Assembly: GCF_021130785.1 (NCBI RefSeq)
Contig: NW_025777608.1
Location: 31,471 to 95,470, forward strand
DNA length: 64,000 nt
Direction of reading: 5' to 3'
From: Homalodisca vitripennis
Lineage: Eukaryota; Arthropoda; Insecta; Hemiptera; Cicadellidae
Shown here: piece by piece, positions 47,601 through 57,946 of the stretch
Position numbering within the stretch: position 1 is the first letter of the stretch
Layout: each line of letters opens with the position of its first letter
Position numbers and translations under genes: made by a program
The notes under the pieces: generated by a model
Databases searched by the model: none
What the model was told of the DNA's origin: nothing
Seen by the model: the letters and a program-made list of their open reading frames with translations, nothing else

Positions 47601-50554
47601 CACTTTGTTTCACAACTATGTAAACTGATATTTCCGATGTATAGACTGAAAAAACATGTTAAAATAAACATCAACTTTTTACCGATTGTGACAAGCGGAA
47701 GTCAGAAATCACAACAAACATGTTGTGTGTGTATATTCCATGCACTCTATCTCTAAAACATTGTTTGAATAAAACAATACTAATTATTACAAACAGAACT
47801 AAATAATACAGTTCACAACATGCCTCCTCGCAATAACCGATTACTGACAAGGGATCAATGGCCAGTAGTAGTAAATGATGATTGTCAAATCAGAAATCAC
47901 AAGCAGTCCGAATGGAATTTTTATTGGTTTACGAGATATTGAAGTGAAGGGTTGATTGATAGGTGTAGTTTACTGTGAAGGATGGTTGCTACGAGTGGGT
48001 GGAGCTCCTTTAGTATTAAAGATTTTTTCAAACCTAAATGCTAGGAAGTACCATCTCCAGCCCGTGATAACTGGGAGAAACTAGAACAGAACAAGCCTCT
48101 CCTTCTTCTAAGATGGCTTGTCTGAGATAGTGCCCCACATCACTCTTTATGATGGACACATATGGAATCTTGGCAGAAGGTGACCCCAACCCTCATCCTT
48201 GTCAATTCTGAATATCTTATTTATCTGAAAGAAGCCCAGTCATGAAAGAAGTCCTTATAGGACTAAGTGCAATTCAATCAAGTTTGTTCTTTCTAGCACA
48301 GCTTCTAAAAGTGTGTTTCCACACATAACCAAAATGTATAACGAGCATAACAGCATGAGCTATGAATGTACAACCATACAATGAATGAATGTACAGTATT
48401 TTGTCAATTATCATTAATTTAAACTAAGAGTATAGTAAGTTTTAAAAGGCTCATTTTGGGACTCCTTATCTATATTTTCAACTCAGTTACTACTTTCTTA
48501 CTGTAGCAGTAAATATTTTATGAACATACTTGTAATTTGAAACAGCTCCAACAACGGAAAGCAAAATGGAATGCTCAACACTGTCAAACGCATTTGACAT
48601 GTCCATAACAATTCCTACTACACTTACACATCTATCAATAGACTCTATTACAAGTTCTAAAAATGAAATTACTACAGACAAAACTAACTTTTCTTGATGA
48701 AATCCATGTTGCATGTCATCAAGGATATGATATTTTTCTAAATATTCATAATATCATATGTGCATTTCGCCTTTTCAAACAATTTTGAAATTACTGGACA
48801 CAAGATATTGGCCTTTAATTTTTCAAGTCTTTCTCATTACCTTTTTTGTCTATATGTATTATTTTGGATAGTTTAAGCTTCTCAGGAAATATGCCTGATA
48901 CTAGAGAAGAATTAACCAAATGAGCCAAAACTTTACACAATCACGATTTAGCTGCTTTTATCACTGTCATTGGGATCTTACATCACAAAGGTTACAACAA
49001 CTTTAGCAATACCATTACAAGCACTTTAAACTGTGCTTGTCCACACAGAAAATCTCGGATTATCCAGAGAGTGCATACACAAATTACTTACAATGAAAAA
49101 ACAAAGATCCTAAAAGAAGAATTTCTTAAGGCACAGGAATAGTACAGACTGTCAGGAAACCAGAAACAAAAAACTGAAGCAACCGGAAAAAAAATAAATC
49201 TTATGACTTGAAGCAAGCACTGAACACATCTGTCAGGCTAGCAACAAGAGCAAAGCAATATGGGAAATTATAAATAGCGAACAGAAAGCAGCCCATGCAG
49301 CTCAGCCAGTATCTATGAAATGCTTAACAATGGGTGGCAAAAGGTTACAGATGCCACAGAAATTGCAAATAATATTAACTTATTTTTTATAGAACTGCAG
49401 AAGAGACATTCAGCAACCAAATGAGTTGTAACTATTTCCAGGGAAACCTCATTAAAATTGAAACCCCTTTGCCTATGCTTCACCCTGCAACAACTGAAGA
49501 GATACAAACAGTTACAAATTCCATTAAGTCTAAACCATCAACTAAAATTGATAACATATAAAAAATTATCAAACTCTGTGGGAAAACACTTTTGAATCCT
49601 GTTTTAGCTATTTGTAACATGTCCCTTAAACGAGGCATATTCTCCTCCAGACTTAAAAATGCTAAAATATATCCAAAACAAACAAGGAAATAAATATGAA
49701 CCAGCCAACTACCAACCCATCTCCCTTCTACCTACTGCCTAAAAATTATTGAAAATTAGTTCTTAAAGATTACTTACACATTTTCAAGAAATAGCCTCTT
49801 AACAAACAAACAACATGGCTTCACAAAAGGAAAGTCAACGACAACTGTGATTGCTGATCTAGTGAAGTTTATAATGGAGTCAGGCAACACTGTCTCCAGT
49901 GTATACCTGAATCTGAGCAAGGCATTTGACTGCTTTGGCCACAATCTAATTTTGGCCAAATTAAAAAGTCTGGGGTACTCCTACCTTGTACTGTAACTGT
50001 GTAGCATATTTCTATGTAAATTCATTATTCTTAAAAGAAAAACTGAGAAGCTCTAAAATTACAGAATATAAATTTAATAATATTTTCATGGCAGTCTTAC
50101 AGAATTTTAGAGTTGCAATTTAGTTACCTAAACTCCATCTAATGAGAATAGCAAATACTTCATTTCGGAAGAAAACATTCACAAAAATCAAGACATTGTG
50201 CAGAAGAAATTTGTGTGCATTTTGTTGAAGATGAGGGCCCACTTCCCTTAATTCTATCTCTATTAATAAACTGCTCCATGATTCTGAATTTTTGCGATTC
50301 TGGAATTGAAATTACTCAAAGTAACATTAAATTTTTATGTTCGTTTAACAACTTTAAGCTTTAAGCTTTCGTTTAAGCTTTGTTGACAAAGCTGTTATTT
50401 TTCAAACAACCTTGTTTATTTTCAGGTTCAGACCGGTTTTTCATTCTGTGTTTTTGCATTTGAGCTAAGTCTGTTTGCTATCTATCCAAGCAAACCGACA
50501 TCAGAGTCGGAGCAGAAGTCTGGTGAAACCTCGGATTCTAAGAAAGAAAGTTAA
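32562..50554 (+). CDS. SWEET sugar transporter (MtN3/saliva family, 6 coding exons)
   Basis: Join of 32562-32638, 36502-36579, 38403-38526, 42027-42182, 47113-47232 and 50426-50554. All introns are GT-AG and phases agree, giving 227 residues, the usual animal SWEET length. SWEETs are bidirectional membrane sugar carriers with seven helices in two three-helix MtN3 repeats. Helix 1 is IIGTAASTASFILLLSPSIL; the cytosolic WKNKSSKNVPFPPLMEAMAR motif is the first repeat's signature, and its counterpart in the second repeat is ASKSTKDLPFPIIVSALCVT followed by FLWTLYGIAI. The tail (KPTSESEQKSGETSDSKKES) is hydrophilic and acidic/Ser-rich. The orthologue in flies is slv, but one-to-one orthology was not tested. 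An alternative last exon lies at 54838-54966. Confidence 0.9.
32779..33865. other. SWEET intron 1, left part
   Basis: A poly(A) run at about 32779-32794, then AT-rich DNA with no recognisable element. A 97-codon frame at 33161-33454 is rich in aromatic residues, without homologous features. Confidence 0.4.
33866..36090 (-). mobile_element. 5'-truncated RTE-clade LINE in SWEET intron 1
   Basis: Antisense to the host gene. The 3' end (33866-33890) is a GAT/ATG trinucleotide tail, characteristic of RTE elements. The 5' end is cut within the endonuclease domain (ESMGGDHRLVVADF near 36010-36070). Between them lies most of an RT open frame with two or more frameshifts. Confidence 0.85.
33888..36080 (-). 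pseudogene. RTE reverse transcriptase, frameshifted
   Basis: Three overlapping minus-strand pieces. 36005-35624 carries the end of the endonuclease and linker (KKRDKETPWWNERIAEAVK). 35664-35095 carries the N-terminal RT region (KSAGIDELTAEMIKAAG; IIVPIFKKGDKQKCENYRGI). 35108-33888 (406 codons) carries the RT core (QCGFRKGRSTVDAIFVMRQV; GVRQGSIFSPFLFN; AYADDIMIW with the YADD catalytic pair) and the C-terminal RRPRGRPRGRWEDQM tail. A single shift near 35100 separates the last two; another lies near 35640-35700. The long open stretch means it died recently. Confidence 0.85.
36502..36579 (+). CDS. SWEET coding exon 2
   Basis: Encodes ILCLKIWKNKSSKNVPFPPL then MEAMA; acceptor TTTTTAG, donor AGGTAAGT. 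Carries the first MtN3 repeat signature. Confidence 0.9.
36740..37165 (+). repeat. Diverged repeat related to 39890-40120
   Basis: Two internal copies of AAGAAAATATGTACATA-like sequence followed by AGGTCTGA and CCTACTT.GGT (about 36960-37020 and 37095-37145), matching AGAGAATATGTACACACGG and CCATACTTCTGTC at about 40040. Confidence 0.5.
37430..37560 (+). repeat. Interspersed repeat of unknown class
   Basis: AAGGACCTTTGCGCTGCTTC, GACAGGATATTC and GGATAAGGTTGGGG recur inverted at 19735-19880 and, more weakly, at 48160-48280. A GC-richer tract continues to about 38060 without recognisable family. Confidence 0.55.
38403..38526 (+). CDS. SWEET coding exon 3
   Basis: Encodes residues 52-93: SILMFQQGLVMGVWPIVVTH then SIGLLLNLCYLTIYLTFTKD (helices 2-3). 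Phase 2 in, 0 out. Confidence 0.9.
39197..39675 (+). mobile_element. CGCGGCTTCGC-type repeat, copy 1
   Basis: Begins ACTAGCTATATCCCGCGGCT and ends with a module containing ATGGTCGGTTAAATAGTT and CCATAAAGGACAAAC, then a TA run. This head and tail arrangement is shared by many insect interspersed repeats; autonomous partner not identified. Confidence 0.6.
39679..40608 (+). mobile_element. CGCGGCTTCGC-type repeats, copies 2 and 3
   Basis: A second head at 39679 (CTAGCGGGCCCGGCGCGC; GCCCGCGGCTTCGCACGC at 39733) and a third at 39891 (TAGCTGTTACCCACGGCTTC). The shared tail (TGATCGGTCCAATAGTT; CCATAAAGGACAAAC) ends near 40595. Copies are head-to-tail in SWEET intron 3. Confidence 0.6.
41187..41650. 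mobile_element. Small foldback element
   Basis: An almost perfect inverted repeat of about 42 bp at both ends (ATGTTGAGTTTAGCTCCAGT ... CTCTTAGTGCAG). No transposase and no clear target duplication. Lies in SWEET intron 3. Confidence 0.7.
42027..42182 (+). CDS. SWEET coding exon 4
   Basis: Encodes residues 94-145 (AEAQKCMLRWSTILVPLTAY ... FATIVTAVTISLMLYHLYAV), phase 0-0, donor GTAAGT. The 3' part has a diverged echo just downstream (42211-42241 continuing at 45683). Confidence 0.88.
42775..43534. mobile_element. Nested TIR element with 8-bp target duplication
   Basis: GATACTTC occurs at 42767-42774 and 43535-43542. Terminal inverted repeats are GGTACTTTGGGATATACCGA and, from the right, GGTACTTTGGGATTATACCG. 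Removing it restores the reading frame of the host transposase. An 8-bp duplication with GG termini suggests Merlin or hAT. It contains the conserved hairpin module. Confidence 0.8.
43105..43152 (+). repeat. GC-rich hairpin module, copy in nested element
   Basis: Identical over 48 bp to 7872-7919, with conserved flanks (GGTACTATCTCG, GATGTTTTTCTTTT on the left, GGCCGGAGGCACTCG on the right). Confidence 0.85.
45313..45640. repeat. Inverted repeat at the right end of the Mutator-like element
   Basis: AGGTACACATAT...AAAGATATCCAGTTAATTC pairs with GAATTAACTGGATATCTTT...ATGTGTACCT; arms about 90 bp, loop about 120 bp. Confidence 0.75.
45793..46130 (-). mobile_element. LINE 3'-tail remnant
   Basis: CCAAATCAAATTCAAATCAT followed by CTTTAT is the reverse complement of an AATAAAGATGATTTGAATTTGA tail type. 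Body not classifiable. Confidence 0.35.
46131..47112. other. SWEET intron 4, right part
   Basis: AT-rich, no recognised element; ends in the exon 5 acceptor CAATTCCAG. Confidence 0.5.
47113..47232 (+). CDS. SWEET coding exon 5
   Basis: Encodes KYVIASKSTKDLPFPIIVSA then LCVTFLWTLYGIAINKVALQ, the second MtN3 repeat core. Phase 0-0; donor GGTGAGG. Confidence 0.9.
48160..48280 (-). repeat. Weak copy of the 37430-37560 repeat
   Basis: Reverse complement shares TCCTATAAGGAC, AGATATTCAGAATTGACAAGG and GGTTGGGGTCACC order. Confidence 0.4.
48480..48960 (-). pseudogene. LINE reverse transcriptase fragment (minus strand)
   Basis: Minus-strand pieces GIFPEKLKLSKIIHIDKKG, then MQHGFHQEKLVLSVVISFLE and VVGIVMDMSNAFDSVEHSIL, i.e. 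the RT finger region of a CR1/Jockey-like element. Truncated both sides. Lies in SWEET intron 5. Confidence 0.65.
49025..50060 (+). pseudogene. LINE reverse transcriptase fragment (plus strand)
   Basis: Plus-strand pieces CPTHLPS-like SLLPTA region, NLIKIETPLPMLHPATTEEI, SLLTNKQHGFTKGKST and SSVYLNLSKAFDCFGHNLIL. Same class as 48480-48960 but head-to-head and a different copy. The part from 49556 is included in the tandem duplication. Confidence 0.65.
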
Positions 50555-51551
50555 ACTGTTTGTAGTTTTATTGTTCATTTTATTAAATTTTTTATTTTAT
50601 ACCATTTGCTATTCTTTCCTTCTTAAATTTTTTATAGAGAGTGGTTCCCTTGTGTGACTTGTACATTTTTTTTCTCTCACCCTCATGTACAAGAGAAAGT
50701 ATATTGTGGTGATCCAAACTACCAGATTTTAGTTGTAATTCGAAGTACCTGTTTTGAAACACAAAAAAGGTGTTTTCATTAAAATGCCTATTGGAATTTA
50801 CAAATGGTTTGCTGAGGGGGAGGACATTGGCTGTGATTATGCTAGTTTCAAAAGAAGTCATTCATCCAATTCTGTAAATTGAGGCATTACTAATATGAGC
50901 GCTCAGACTGCCATCTGTGGAGTGAGAGGCTCCGGTAGTAAATATTTGAATGATAACGATCAAAGTTATAAATGGCACAGCCCTAGCATCAGAACTGACT
51001 GAAATAATCCCCCAGAACTCAGTACACTTTGATGAATGGTTATCTCCAGTGTAACAAGGACAGTCAAAGCCATTGAAGAGTTGTAGGATTATATAATTGA
51101 ATCATAATAAGTGAACATATTTCAAATTGATTGTAAGTCAATTAACACAAAACATACAAACACATGTGTTTTAAAAATAGGTTTATATACTTATAATGTT
51201 ATTTTTTGTTTAAAGTTTCAAGATGATGGAGTTTGTAAATAAATGAAACAGTTACAAGTACATTAATAACATGCCAAAGTCAAGAGTTATCATTCATGTG
51301 TAAAAGAAATGTCTAAAATACTAATACATGTTAATTTTGATATTTCGCAGGACAGCCACATGTGAAATCCCTTTACTGTTTCCTGTCAACCAACTGAAAC
51401 AATCCCAGTTGTTAATCCATTGTCAAATTCCTTTGTTTCACAATGTGCACAAGGTACAAAGAATAGTGCAATTTAAAATATTAACTGTATTGTTACCAAA
51501 CATGACATAAAGTGTGAAATAGAATTTACTTTAAAAATAGGCATCTAAGTA
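49556..51551 (+). repeat. Tandem duplication, unit A (contains SWEET exon 6a)
   Basis: Aligns with 51552-61667 once insertions there are removed: LINE scrap, exon 6, 3' region, then GTGGAGTGAGA, GCACAGCCCTAG and TTGTAGGATTATATAATTGA segments and ATAGGCATCTA at the end. The junction A/B is at about 51551. Confidence 0.85.
50426..50554 (+). CDS. SWEET coding exon 6a (stop TAA)
   Basis: Encodes VQTGFSFCVFAFELSLFAIY then PSKP and the acidic/Ser tail. Completes helix 7. Acceptor TTTATTTTCAG. Confidence 0.9.
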   Translation, partial: VQTGFSFCVFAFELSLFAIYPSKPTSESEQKSGETSDSKKES

Positions 51552-51621
51552 TAAAAATTATAAAACTCTGCAGAAAAACACTTTTGACTCCTATTTTAGC
51601 TATTTGTAACATATCCCTTAA

Positions 51622-52714
51622 TAGTGCAGTCATTGAAGCGAAAAAATACGGTCTTACCTCCGAATTTTTTTACTGTGAACCGATTTGCATGAAATTTTGG
51701 AATTAGGCTCATCTTACCCTTAACATCAAAAAGTGAAAAATGATCTGAACTCCGCCTATTATTTTTAAGGGGTGTAAACAAACCCCTTAATGGAAAAATT
51801 GACATTTTATCGCTAGAAAACATGTCTAATAGAAAGTGGTGAAATTGCAAAGTGTTTTCTAACACAATTACCTTCATATTCAAATCATTTTTCAACCCTT
51901 GAAAAATCTTTACAACCCTTGCAAACAATCCCTAAAATTGAAAAAATCACAAAAAAATACTTTGGTATGACATAAACAGATGTAAGTATAGAGTAAGTAA
52001 TATTTTATATTCTCTATAATAATTATCAAATTTTTAACCCCCTTTCAACCCTTGAAAACTACCCCTTGATAAAAAAATTGTTAAAAAAATGTTTTTTGAT
52101 AAAATGAAAAGGATTTAAATATTATTCCACACTCTCAAAAATGATTATCATATTCTTAAGCTTTTCTACCCTTTAAAACTACCCCTAAATTAAAACAGTA
52201 AATATATATGATTATGTATTTAAAAATAATGTAATTTAGAGTAAAAAATTGCCATTTATTGAATAAAATATTTACAAATAATATAAAATTGTACTATTAT
52301 TATTAAAATATAATATTATTATTCATGACTCAATGTCGGAGTCACTGTCACATTCAACATCTTCTGGCTGAATTGGAGGGCTATTTTGGCAGTTATCTCC
52401 ACTGCACGTTCCACAGGTACTATTACAAAACAGACCAACTTTTCTGCATCCGCAAGATAGTTTTTTTATCTACGTATATTTTTTTACTAAACAAAAATGT
52501 ATTGAAATTGGTGTCTAGTTAAAATATTATATTAAACACGTGCTCATTCCTTTGCAGACGGAAATATACTGGTCACATTATAACGAATAAATGGAGCACG
52601 CACAGCTGATCACCTGGCTTTTTCGTTGGCCCCTTCAACTCAAATGTGTTATATATACATATAAGAACGTTGGTATGTATTCATGCCAACGTTTCCAAAA
52701 TATATGAGCCATAT

Positions 52715-52756
<42 letters not shown>

Positions 52757-53974
52757 TTACAATAGCTTTGGGTCTCTATTATACTGCGTACTTTCACATT
52801 GCTCCAAATATTCACACTCCGAAATTTTCAGTTACCAAGTAGAAAAAAAAATGGACCATAACTCCTTCAATTTTCATGCTATCACAATTTATAAAAAACC
52901 ATTGTAAAGGTAATTAAGAGAGCTGCAACATCCTTCATTGCAATATGTAGTAAAAAACCTTTTTCTAAATGGTGAAGGGTTAAAGGGCTTAAGAGAGGCT
53001 GTGATTGCGCTGCCACACGCTCTTTAAACAATCATATCTCCGTCAATTTTTGTTTGATAGAAAAAACAAAAAAACCAAATTGTTTGTCAGAAAAATACCT
53101 AAATTTTTCATCCCTACACTGTTATACGTATCTGTCGTCATTTTTTAGATATTATGAAAAAAAAGGTGGTTTTTTAAAAATTTGAAATTTTTTTTAATCA
53201 TGACTTTTTTGAAAAATATGTGTCCTGAAGCAGCCAAAACTGGTACAATCTATCATGTTAATTCTAGGCGGAATACGATTAATTTTAATTTTTTGTGGAA
53301 ATGGCACTTTTGTGAAACCCATTGATTTAAAAGAAAAAACATTAGATGCTCCTCTTATTTGCAATACAGCTCACTTATTTTACGTGCAAAAGACTTTTAA
53401 TAGTGCTCATTTTAAAGCTTATTTCTAGCACTACAAAACCTTTTTTTATTAGCATGCCTAAAATGCATCTGCTCGCCGCTGGATGGCATTGACCACATCT
53501 ATTAAATTTCAGACAAAATAAAAAACGTCTTTGATCTTTAATATCTAGCTTAATATTGCACTTAGAATACTTTATAAAAAAAACCACATTGTTCATTTTT
53601 TTACCTGCTACAATTTTGTTCTTTATAAAATTTTCAATAAAACGTATATTTTTGGAGATATTTGCAAAAAACCAATGAAAAACGTGAAAAAATTTTGAAT
53701 TTTCAATTGCCAATAACTTGAAAAGTATTGGATTTTTCGAAAAACTTTATAGATGATTTTTTGCTTAAAATTAGGCCTTCTATCGATATCCGAGGTTATT
53801 TTGAAAAAAAAATTCATCCCCGAGAAGGGGTGGCAACCATCCCCAGGGTGGTTGCGGAGTTCAAATCATTTTCACTTTTGAAGTTAAGGGTAAGATGAAC
53901 CTAATTCCAAAATTGTATGCAATTCGTTTCACAGTAAAAAAATTCGGAGCAATAATGCTTCAATGACTGCACTA
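51622..53974. mobile_element. Long-TIR nonautonomous element with TAA target duplication
   Basis: Flanked by TAA (51619-51621 and 53975-53977); unit A has the empty site CCCTTAAAC. Ends TAGTGCAGTCATTGAAGC; the imperfect inverted repeats extend about 135 bp. A TA microsatellite sits inside (about 52717-52748). No transposase recognised. A 3-bp TWA duplication fits PIF/Harbinger, but the ends are not diagnostic. Confidence 0.75.
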
Positions 53975-54024
53975 TAAACAAGGCATCTTTTCCCTCTAGA
54001 CTTAAAACTGCTAAAATATATCCC

Positions 54025-54400
54025 AAACATAAACAGGGTAAGAAAGATGAACCAGTTAACTACCAACCCATCTCCCTTCTATCTACTGCCTCAAAAATTA
54101 TTGAAAAGTAACTTTTAAAGATTGCTTCCACACCTTCAAGAAATAACCTCTTAACAAAGAAACAACATGGCTTCACAAAAGGAAAGTCAACAACTGTGAT
54201 TGCCGATCTAGTTGAATTTATAATGGAAAATAAACTCCAACACTGGATGTTGGAGTTCCAACACTAAATGGAGTCAGGCAACACTGTCTCCAGTGTATAC
54301 TTCAACCTGAGCAAGGCATTCGACTGTTTTGGCCACTATCTAATTTTGGCCAAATTAAAAAGTCTAGAGTACCTTCCTACCTTCTTGTATTATAACTGTG
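54025..54400 (+). pseudogene. LINE RT scrap in unit B
   Basis: Copy of the 49556-50000 LINE part: NLLTKKQHGFTKGKSTTVIA and FNLSKAFDCFGH. It has a 42-bp insertion (about 54228-54269) absent from unit A. Confidence 0.6.
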
Positions 54401-54837
54401 TAGCATATTGCTATGTAATATTAATTCACTATTCTTAAAAGAAAAACTGAGAAGCTCTAAAATTACAGAATATAAATTTAATAATATTTTCATAGAGGTC
54501 TTACAAAGTTTAGCTTTATCAGTGGTATATGAATCGTTTTGAATACTTTGTAGAGTTGTAATTTATTTACCCAAACTTTCTATGAGAAGAGCAAATACTT
54601 CATTTAGTGAGAAAATATTCACAGAATCAACACATTGTTTAGAAGATATTTGTGTGTATTTGTTGAAGGTGAGGGCCCACTTCCCTTAATTCTACCTCTA
54701 TTAATAAACTGCTCCATGATTCTGAATTTTTGCGATTCTGGAATTTAAATTACTCAAAGTAACACTAAATTTTTATGTTCGTTTAACAATTTTGTCAACA
54801 AACCTGTTATGTTTCAAACAAGCTTGTTTATTTTCAG

Positions 54838-54966
54838 GTTCAGACCGGTTTTGCGTTCTGTGTTTGTGCATTTGAACTAAGTCTATTTGCTGTCTATCCA
54901 AGCAAACCAACATCAGGGTCGGAGCAGAAGTCTGGTGAAACCTCGGATTCTAAGAAAGAAAGTTGA
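54838..54966 (+). CDS. SWEET alternative last exon 6b (stop TGA)
   Basis: Same length and acceptor as exon 6a. It encodes VQTGFAFCVCAFELSLFAVY then PSKPTSGSEQKSGETSDSKK. Nine of 129 bases differ from 6a: four amino-acid changes (Ser to Ala, Phe to Cys, Ile to Val, Glu to Gly), the rest silent including TAA to TGA. Whether it is spliced to exon 5 is unknown; it could instead be a neutral duplicate. Joining exon 5 to 6b keeps the frame. Confidence 0.6.
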   Translation, partial: VQTGFAFCVCAFELSLFAVYPSKPTSGSEQKSGETSDSKKES

Positions 54967-55063
54967 ACTAGTAGTTTTGTTGTTAATTTTATTAAATTTT
55001 TTATTCAATAACATTTGCTATTCTTTCCTTCTTAAATTTTGTATAGAGAGTGGTTTCCTTATA

Positions 55064-56210
55064 CAGGGTGGTTCATGAAGTTCTCCCCCCACTTCTACAG
55101 CACATTGTACTAGTAAAAATAATGAAAAAATGTGATATAAACATAGGTCCGAAAACGCTTCGTTAGCGAGAGTTACAGCTAGCGAAAGATTTCGCCTGAA
55201 TTCCTGGGTAAAGAGTAAAAATAAAGCCATACTGAACTTTTGGAAAGGTTAATTAAGTAAGAAATATCGTGGATTCTTATGTATTTTTACCTGATAAAGC
55301 TAATAAAATAGGTTTCAGAACTGTACCTGTAGTAGTTTTTGAGGGATTCAGGGTTAAATGCAAAAAATTGGGGCACGTAATAATGTTTTTTTTAAGTTTG
55401 ATGTACAGTAACTTTGTTAAATTGGTAATAAATACATAAAATCAGCAAACATTAATTGTAGAGAATTTAATTCTGAGAAAATTGATATAATCAAAGTCTA
55501 AAATAAAACAGAAATAAGTACCAAAAAAATGTTATTCAGTATAATACATTACTAGCTGTAAAGAAATACCGTACGGTATTTAGTTAAAATAAAACAAAAA
55601 CAAAATGTTTGTTCCTTAATGATGAGATAAATTGAGAAATCAAGATAACTGTTAAATAAATTTGTTTGTAAATAAAAATATCATGTTTTATTACGTTGTA
55701 TTTTTTTTTTTTAATAAAAATTTACATCAAATGTTTGAAAATAAATGAAGCAAACATTTTTCCCATTATTGTTACTAATCATCGAAATGCAGTTTTTTGT
55801 TTTATTAATTTCTAAGTTGGTAACGCACGAATAACAGCTGATCAAACAATGGTATTCTGTATTTTTTTGCATTGCATTTAACCCAATTGCATTTAACATT
55901 GCAAACAATTTTTTGCATTTAACCCTGAATCCCTCAAAAACTACTACAGGTACAGTTCTGAAACCTATTTTATTAGCTTTATCAGGTAAAAATACATAAG
56001 AATCCACGATATTTCTTACTTAATTAACCTTTCCAAAAGTTCAGTATGGCTTTATTTTACTCTTTACCCAGGAATTCAGGCGAAATCTTTCGCTAGCTGT
56101 AACTCGCTAACGAAGCGTTTTCGGACCTATGTTTATATAACATTTTTTCATTATTTTTACTAGTACAATGTGCTGTAGAAAGTGGGGGGAGAACTTCATG
56201 AATCACCCTG
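55064..56210. mobile_element. Recent long-TIR element with TA target duplication
   Basis: TA at 55062-55063 and 56211-56212. Ends CAGGGTGGTTCATGAAG; inverted repeats of about 310 bp (55064-55374 and 55902-56210) are nearly identical, so insertion was recent. A shared core TTACAGCTAGCGAAAGATTT also occurs in the relic at 62788. Tc1/mariner-type target; no transposase. Sits about 100 bp after the stop of exon 6b. Confidence 0.85.
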
Positions 56211-56672
56211 TATAACTTAGTACATTTTTTCTCTCACCCTTTTGTACAAGAGACATTATATTGTGGTGGTCCAAACAACCAAATTGTGGTTGTAATTCAA
56301 AGTACCTGTTTTGAAATAAAAAAATATGTTTTTATTAAAATGCCTATTGGTATTTACAAGTAGTTTGCTGAGGGAGAGGACATTGGTTGTGATTATACTA
56401 TTTGAAAAAGAAGTAACTCATCCAGTGTTGTAATTTGAGACATACAAAAAAAATGTGTGCTCAGACTGTCATCTGTGGAGTGAGATGTCAGGTGGTAAAT
56501 ATTTGAATAGTAACAATCAAAGTTATGTGGCACAGCCCTAGCGTCAGAACTCAGAGGTGACCGAAATAATCCCCTTAGAACTCAGCACACTTTGTCCGTA
56601 TGAATGGTTATCTCGAGTGTAACAAGGCCAGTCAAATCCATTGGTCAGTCAATAGCAGGAGATGTACTCACC

Positions 56673-57681
56673 CAGGGTGACCAGATGCAAATTCCTAAAA
56701 AGGGGACTTATGGGGCTGAAAAAGAAGACATTAAAACAAAAAGGAGGGCAATATTAAATATTCTTATAAACTTTGTGAAAAAAAAAATGTATTTATATAT
56801 TATTATCAAAACACAAATTATAAATTAGTATTGTATTGCTTGTAATCCAAATAATAAACTCTAATAGGATTGTTTTTACTTATAAACCAAGAAATAAAAG
56901 AATTCATATTATTAAATTGTATATTGATGGATAAAAGTACATTTTAGGCTATTATTTTGTATATAGCATAAGATTTAATGAATTATTATTAGAATTTTTC
57001 TTTTTTATAATTATAACTAACTTGAAACAAAATATTAAAAATTATGTTAAAGATAATATTTGTAAAATAATTCGAATTAATTTATTTCATTAATTCATTA
57101 CATTATTAGTAATATATTCACAGACATATATAAGCAATTATCACTATAACAGAGAAATATATAATGTATTATTAAAAAATTCATAGTACATGAATAGGAA
57201 ATCAAGGGGTAGAGAAAATTTAGAAAAAAATACTTTTTGAAAACCCCTTGTATTATACAAACTAGATTTTTTATTTTTGCTCTGATAACTTTGACATAAT
57301 GGATTTATGAAGATTCTTGGAACATTTGAAAGATTAATTGCTTTAATACCACTAGTATACTATTACACATTAAGTAGTGTCAGAGCGTCTGAGCGGATAG
57401 AAGCAACAGTGAGTCAGTGACACTATACACAACACTCAACATACAACTGAATCTAACAGCAGTTCACATGCATTACATTATTGCATTTACATGTGTGCTG
57501 CAATAATGTTTAATGGTCTATCTTTGGGACTTTGGAAATTGGAAGAACTCCAATGCTACTATTTTTTAACATTTAAGTATTCGCTAAAAAGCCGGACATT
57601 TTACATAATTTTCAAAAGCCAGAAGGACAAACATTAACAAGGAGGACATGTCCTCCTAAAGCCGGATGTCTGGTCACTCTG
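56673..57681. mobile_element. hAT nonautonomous element
   Basis: Perfect 8-bp target duplication TACTCACC (56665-56672 and 57682-57689). Ends CAGGGTGACCAGA and, from the right, CAGAGTGACCAGA. Internal sequence is AT-rich with no transposase. Confidence 0.9.
57210..57365 (+). repeat. Direct repeat, copy 1
   Basis: About 150 bp nearly identical to 57947-58095 (TACTTTTTGAAAACCCCTTG ... ACCACTAGTATACTATTACA). This copy lies inside the hAT element; the other lies outside it. Confidence 0.75.
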
Positions 57682-57946
57682 TACTCACCATCATGAACAT
57701 TTTCCCTCTGTTCAATATACATTTCTCATCAACAAAGACCTCTTTAAATTGATATTCTTCATCATCGTAAACAGTACAAACGTGGTGATAAAGTTCTGCC
57801 AAAGTTCCATTATTTGCTATTATAAAATTAATGAGACACTGCAATCTCATTACTGACAGCAACAAAATATGGAGTCCTGACTGTAATTAGCTCACAGGGG
57901 ATAAGTGATCAGTTCAAGGTCATAGAACTGTTATCTAGCACAAGTT

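Noticed and set aside
55711..56007. 98-codon frame in the long-TIR element as a transposase
   Set aside because: It reads through the inverted-repeat arm and shows no catalytic motif.
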